Source: Piscirickettsiaceae bacterium NZ-RLO1 (GTDB lineage: Bacteria > Pseudomonadota > Gammaproteobacteria > Piscirickettsiales > Piscirickettsiaceae). From it: a stretch of 41,191 bases of DNA. Positions 37,957 through 41,191 of this stretch are shown here, piece after piece. The stretch is from contig LVCQ01000011.1 in the NCBI GenBank assembly GCA_001644975.1, forward strand, positions 1-41,191. The letters run 5' to 3'. The notes under the pieces were generated by a model. It ran no database searches, was not told the origin of the DNA, and was given only the letters and a program-made list of their open reading frames with translations. Each line of letters opens with the position of its first letter. The first letter of the stretch is position 1. A program made the translations under genes and the position numbers.

Positions 37957-39209
37957 TAGCGGTCAACCTCTCCAAATACCAAATCTTGTGTTGCAATTAA
38001 CGCAGGCACATCAGCCAACATATGACCACGTAATAACTCATCCATAGCAGCCAGATGGGCAAAACCACTGCTACGAATTTTGACACGATACGGCTTATTT
38101 GACCCATCAGAAACAAGATAAATACCAAACTCACCCTTCGGATGCTCAACTGCGCTGTATACCTCACCGGCAGGACAAGTAAAGCCTTCAGTAAATAATT
38201 TAAAATGGTGAATCAATGACTCCATATCACTTTTCACCTCAGCACGCTTTGGTGGAGTAATTTTATGATCATCAACCGTTACCGGACCTGGATTTTTCTG
38301 TAACCATTCGATGCACTGACGCATAATGTGATTAGACTGACGCATTTCCTCAACACGGACCAAATAACGATCATAGCAATCTCCCTTGCTTCCTACCGGA
38401 ATATCAAAGTCCAACTGATCATACACTTCATAAGGTTGCTTTTTGCGCAGATCCCATTCCACACCACAAGCACGCAACATCGGACCTGAAAAACCAAGGT
38501 TCAGTGCCCGCTCAGCAGAGACTTCAGTAATCCCGACCGTGCGCTGTTTCCAAATCCGGTTATCTGTTAATAACGTTTCATAATCATCAACACAAGATGG
38601 AAAACGTTCAGTAAAATCCCAGAGAAAATCGAGTAAAGAGCCTTGGCGATTTTGATTCAACTTGGCAACATCTTTCTCATTACGCCAACGTGAAGCCTCA
38701 TACTGAGGCATACGCTCTGGCAAGTCACGATAAACGCCGCCTGGGCGTAGATAGGTCGCATGCATACGCGCACCAGAGACGGCTTCATAGCAATCCATGA
38801 GGTCTTCACGCTCACGAAACGCATACAAAAAGACCGTCATCGCCCCTAAGTCTAGAGCCGTTGAACCAATGCCCATTAAATGATTTAAAATACGGGTAAT
38901 TTCTGAGAATAAGACTCGGATATATTGTGCTCGAATTGGCGCTTCTATCCCCAGTAATTTTTCAATGGCCATAACATAGGCGTGTTCATTACACATCATA
39001 GAAACATAATCAAGCCGATCCATATAACCAATACTTTGATTATAAGGTTTGGTCTCTGCAAGTTTTTCTGTACCACGATGTAACAAGCCAATATGAGGGT
39101 CTGCGCGCACAACCGTCTCACCATCAAGCTCTAAAATGAGTCGTAAGACACCATGTGCCGCCGGATGCTGAGGCCCAAAGTTAATCGTATAATTTCGAAA
39201 CTCAGACAT
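37956..39209 (-). CDS. nuoD: NADH-quinone oxidoreductase subunit D
   Basis: NuoD (49-kDa subunit) forms the quinone-reduction pocket together with NuoB. The 417-residue protein begins [19 protein letters not shown] with the conserved quinone-site His, then [14 protein letters not shown] and [15 protein letters not shown]. It ends with the typical DLVFGEVDR. It is a separate gene from nuoC, unlike the fused nuoCD of enterobacteria. One base separates it from the nuoC stop. Confidence 0.97.
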   Translation of the reverse strand: MSEFRNYTINFGPQHPAAHGVLRLILELDGETVVRADPHIGLLHRGTEKLAETKPYNQSIGYMDRLDYVSMMCNEHAYVMAIEKLLGIEAPIRAQYIRVLFSEITRILNHLMGIGSTALDLGAMTVFLYAFREREDLMDCYEAVSGARMHATYLRPGGVYRDLPERMPQYEASRWRNEKDVAKLNQNRQGSLLDFLWDFTERFPSCVDDYETLLTDNRIWKQRTVGITEVSAERALNLGFSGPMLRACGVEWDLRKKQPYEVYDQLDFDIPVGSKGDCYDRYLVRVEEMRQSNHIMRQCIEWLQKNPGPVTVDDHKITPPKRAEVKSDMESLIHHFKLFTEGFTCPAGEVYSAVEHPKGEFGIYLVSDGSNKPYRVKIRSSGFAHLAAMDELLRGHMLADVPALIATQDLVFGEVDR

Positions 39210-39210
39210 G

Positions 39211-39888
39211 TTACTTTTCTCCTGATGTCAAACGTGTGTCATAGCGATTATCATGGCGAATCACTTTCGGCACCAAAACACGAGGTTCAATTTCAACAGG
39301 TTCATAGACCACACGTTCATCTTTAGCGTCATACCGCATTTCAACATAACCGCTTAATGGAAAGTCTTTTCGAAATGGGTGACCAATAAAACCATAGTCC
39401 GTCAAGATACGACGTAAATCAGGATGACCATCAAACAGTAACCCATACATATCAAATGCTTCACGTTCAAACCAATTCGCACTACTCCAAATCTCATTCA
39501 CCGATGGTAAAATTAGCGTATCTTGATCAGGAAATACCTTTAGGCGCAAACGGATATTATTTTTAATCGACATTAAATGATAAACAGCAGCAAAACGTTT
39601 GCCATCACCCTTTTCAGGTGTTTCTAATTGACGCACACCGCGCTCAAAACCAGTTGCCGTCGCAGAGTCCGTCGTCCATTCATCTTTGCCGTAATATAAA
39701 TAATCTATGCCACAAACATCGATTAACATTTCAAAACACAATGCCTGATCATCACGCAATCGTTGCGCAAATTTCAATAAATGCTGAGCAGGGACTTCCA
39801 GGGTTAATTCATTAAACTCTACTTTTGAGCCAAGATTAAACTCATTAACACACGACTCAAGGAGCGTAACCAGTTCTTGTAATTCCAT
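39211..39888 (-). CDS. nuoC: NADH-quinone oxidoreductase subunit C
   Basis: NuoC (30-kDa subunit) is a cofactor-free structural subunit of the Q module. The 225-residue protein has the family signature [21 protein letters not shown], followed by [19 protein letters not shown]. The N-terminal domain contains [11 protein letters not shown] short inserted segment ([25 protein letters not shown]) lengthens the loop after this. It is separate from nuoD, the non-enterobacterial arrangement. Confidence 0.96.
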   Translation of the reverse strand: MELQELVTLLESCVNEFNLGSKVEFNELTLEVPAQHLLKFAQRLRDDQALCFEMLIDVCGIDYLYYGKDEWTTDSATATGFERGVRQLETPEKGDGKRFAAVYHLMSIKNNIRLRLKVFPDQDTLILPSVNEIWSSANWFEREAFDMYGLLFDGHPDLRRILTDYGFIGHPFRKDFPLSGYVEMRYDAKDERVVYEPVEIEPRVLVPKVIRHDNRYDTRLTSGEK

Positions 39889-39905
39889 ACCTATATTAAC
39901 CTTGT

Positions 39906-40391
39906 TTATTGCCGTGCAATGGTATTGGTACGACGAATCTTATTTTGCAACTGAATAATGCCATACAACAAAGCTTCTGCAGTCGGCGGGCAACCTGGCA
40001 CATAGACATCCACGGGCACAATACGATCACAACCACGCACAACAGAATAAGAATAATGATAATAGCCACCACCATTGGCACATGAACCCATAGAAATCAC
40101 CCATTTCGGGCCTGCCATTTGATCATAGACGCGTCGTAACGCTGGCGCCATTTTATTGCACAAGGTGCCAGCGACAATCATCACATCTGACTGACGTGGG
40201 CTTGGACGAAAAATCACGCCAAAGCGGTCTAAATCATAGCGCGACGCACCCGCTTGCATCATCTCAACAGCACAGCAAGCTAAACCAAAAGTCACCGGCC
40301 ACATGGAGCCTGTACGCACCCAATTCACTAACTTGTCTGCAGAGGTCGTAACAAAGCCATCACGCTTTAAAATAGTATTGGCTACTCCCAT
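39906..40391 (-). CDS. nuoB: NADH-quinone oxidoreductase subunit B
   Basis: NuoB holds cluster N2, the final electron donor to quinone. The 161-residue protein has the unusual adjacent cysteines Cys39-Cys40 ([10 protein letters not shown]), with Cys104 (GSCANGGG) and Cys134 ([10 protein letters not shown]) completing the 4Fe-4S site. [20 protein letters not shown] is conserved. It overlaps nuoA by 10 bases, which favours coupled translation. Confidence 0.97.
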   Translation of the reverse strand: MGVANTILKRDGFVTTSADKLVNWVRTGSMWPVTFGLACCAVEMMQAGASRYDLDRFGVIFRPSPRQSDVMIVAGTLCNKMAPALRRVYDQMAGPKWVISMGSCANGGGYYHYSYSVVRGCDRIVPVDVYVPGCPPTAEALLYGIIQLQNKIRRTNTIARQ

Positions 40392-40750
40392 TCAAGCGCC
40401 CCTTTCTTCCACTCATAAATAAACCCAACCACAAGCAAAGCAAGAAAAACAAACATTGCTGTAAAGCCATACCAGCCTATTTTATTGAGTGCTACTGCCC
40501 AAGGCAGCATGAACGCCACCTCAAGATCAAAGACAATAAAAAGTATAGCAACAAGATAAAAACGCACATCGAACTTCATACGTGCATCTTCGAACGGTGC
40601 AAAACCACACTCGAACGCGTCTTCTTTCGCCTTACTTTTTTGTTCTAGACCAAGAAATTTCCCAGCAACAGCGCTTGCGATCATCGGCGCCATGCCAAAC
40701 AATGCTCCTATAATCAGGAACAACAATATCGGACCATAATTATCTAACAT
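40382..40750 (-). CDS. nuoA: NADH-quinone oxidoreductase subunit A
   Basis: NuoA (ND3) is a three-helix membrane subunit near the quinone site. The 122-residue protein has the conserved loop FECGFAP with its Cys, then [23 protein letters not shown] containing the membrane Asp/Glu pair. It is the first gene of the complex I operon. The gap upstream carries a good promoter candidate about 120 bases before the start. Confidence 0.96.
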   Translation of the reverse strand: MLDNYGPILLFLIIGALFGMAPMIASAVAGKFLGLEQKSKAKEDAFECGFAPFEDARMKFDVRFYLVAILFIVFDLEVAFMLPWAVALNKIGWYGFTAMFVFLALLVVGFIYEWKKGALEWE

Positions 40751-40876
40751 GGTATTACCCCAAATACCAAAAGGACATGCTTATACTTTCGATTTAAATT
40801 GTTATCAATGTTAATAAGTATAAACAAGTTTATTAAACTGACAAAAGTCTGGAAAGATATTAAACAAAAAGAGACC

Positions 40877-40905
40877 ATTATACAAATAAAAAAAGGCTTT
40901 TTCAC
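40877..40905 (-). promoter_or_regulatory. Candidate sigma70 promoter of the nuo operon
   Basis: On the minus strand a perfect TATAAT (40877-40882) lies 17 bases after GTGAAA (40900-40905), which matches four of six -35 consensus bases. The predicted leader to nuoA is about 120 bases. The spacer contains seven T's. Confidence 0.55.
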
Positions 40906-41127
40906 TTCTTGAACAATGATATAGCCAGCTATAAAGCGCTCATTTTTACACACTATCACCTTTAAATAGCAAGACTCTCACTCTACTTATGTAATATTTC
41001 TCAACTAATAAAAAGTTTTAACTCAAGCTCATTCAAAATTAGGCTATAAAATACGAAATCACTAAGCGTTCTATATCTATTTACATTTTTTATCATTCCC
41101 TAGTTCTCAACATCAAAGCTGAAACCA

Positions 41128-41169
41128 ACCTTTAAATTAAATTTTTTTAAAGATAGATAATTTAAAGGT
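41128..41169. repeat. 12-bp perfect inverted repeat at the right edge
   Basis: ACCTTTAAATTA (41128-41139) is the exact reverse complement of TAATTTAAAGGT (41158-41169), with an 18-base T/A-rich spacer. It may be a terminator-like or protein-binding structure for a neighbour outside the window. Confidence 0.5.
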
Positions 41170-41191
41170 AATAAAAATTTAAATTACGCCC

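Larger units (their letters stand above)
40751..41191. other. 441-base AT-rich non-coding region upstream of nuoA
   Basis: No convincing gene is visible. A 71-residue open frame on the minus strand (40744-40959) overlaps the nuoA start and the candidate nuo promoter, so it is not called. The region holds the nuo promoter candidate and leader, and at the right edge a 12-bp inverted repeat. Any gene to the right lies outside the window. Confidence 0.7.

Noticed and set aside
40744-40959. 71-residue minus-strand frame before nuoA
   Set aside because: It overlaps the nuoA start and the candidate promoter, has low-complexity AT-driven composition and no good ribosome binding site.

Overview
The window reads as chromosomal DNA from an AT-rich (roughly 40% GC by eye) gammaproteobacterium. 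A complete 14-gene nuoA-N operon is followed directly by initiator tRNA, rimP-nusA-infB-rbfA-truB-rpsO-pnp. That order, unfused nuoC/nuoD, mlaA, mrcB and pcnB-folK point to the Legionellales/Thiotrichales side of the class. The genus cannot be named from sequence alone. I see no transposase, integrase, phage gene, CRISPR array or rRNA.

Layout. (1) 1-3.6 kb: the 3' end of an unidentified plus-strand gene and a PilZ-domain gene, facing a minus-strand run of HAD phosphatase, three minor-pilin genes (pilV/pilW/pilX-like) and mlaA. (2) 3.7-6.9 kb: a FabG-like reductase; a pterin cluster of folB, an SDR reductase and a PTPS-like protein lacking the usual catalytic Cys and His; and a small secreted Cys-containing protein. 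(3) 6.9-11.8 kb: a TPR lipoprotein and PBP1B (minus), divergent from pcnB-folK (plus). (4) 11.8-17.3 kb: a polyhydroxyalkanoate (PHA) locus, phaA-phaB-phaR-phaP1-phaP2 (plus), converging on phaE-phaC (minus). (5) 17.3-26.2 kb: the translation/transcription operon metY-rimP-nusA-infB-rbfA-truB-rpsO-pnp (minus), with hairpins where E. coli has its attenuators and processing site. (6) 26.2-40.8 kb: respiratory complex I (minus), with a candidate promoter near 40.88 kb. (7) 40.75-41.19 kb: AT-rich non-coding DNA.

Functionally, the PHA locus is nearly a whole pathway: thiolase, reductase, a two-part class III synthase, two granule phasins and the PhaR repressor. Its thiolase gene is broken by a one-base deficit in an A-run. 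The synthase partner is about half the usual PhaE size, and the phaE start codon lies only 13 nt after the pnp terminator. Other items worth checking are the PTPS-like protein, the missing leader of the PilV-like pilin and a U1-U72 mismatch in the initiator tRNA. None of these amounts to a clearly new system. The synthase arrangement and the pterin cluster are the closest candidates.
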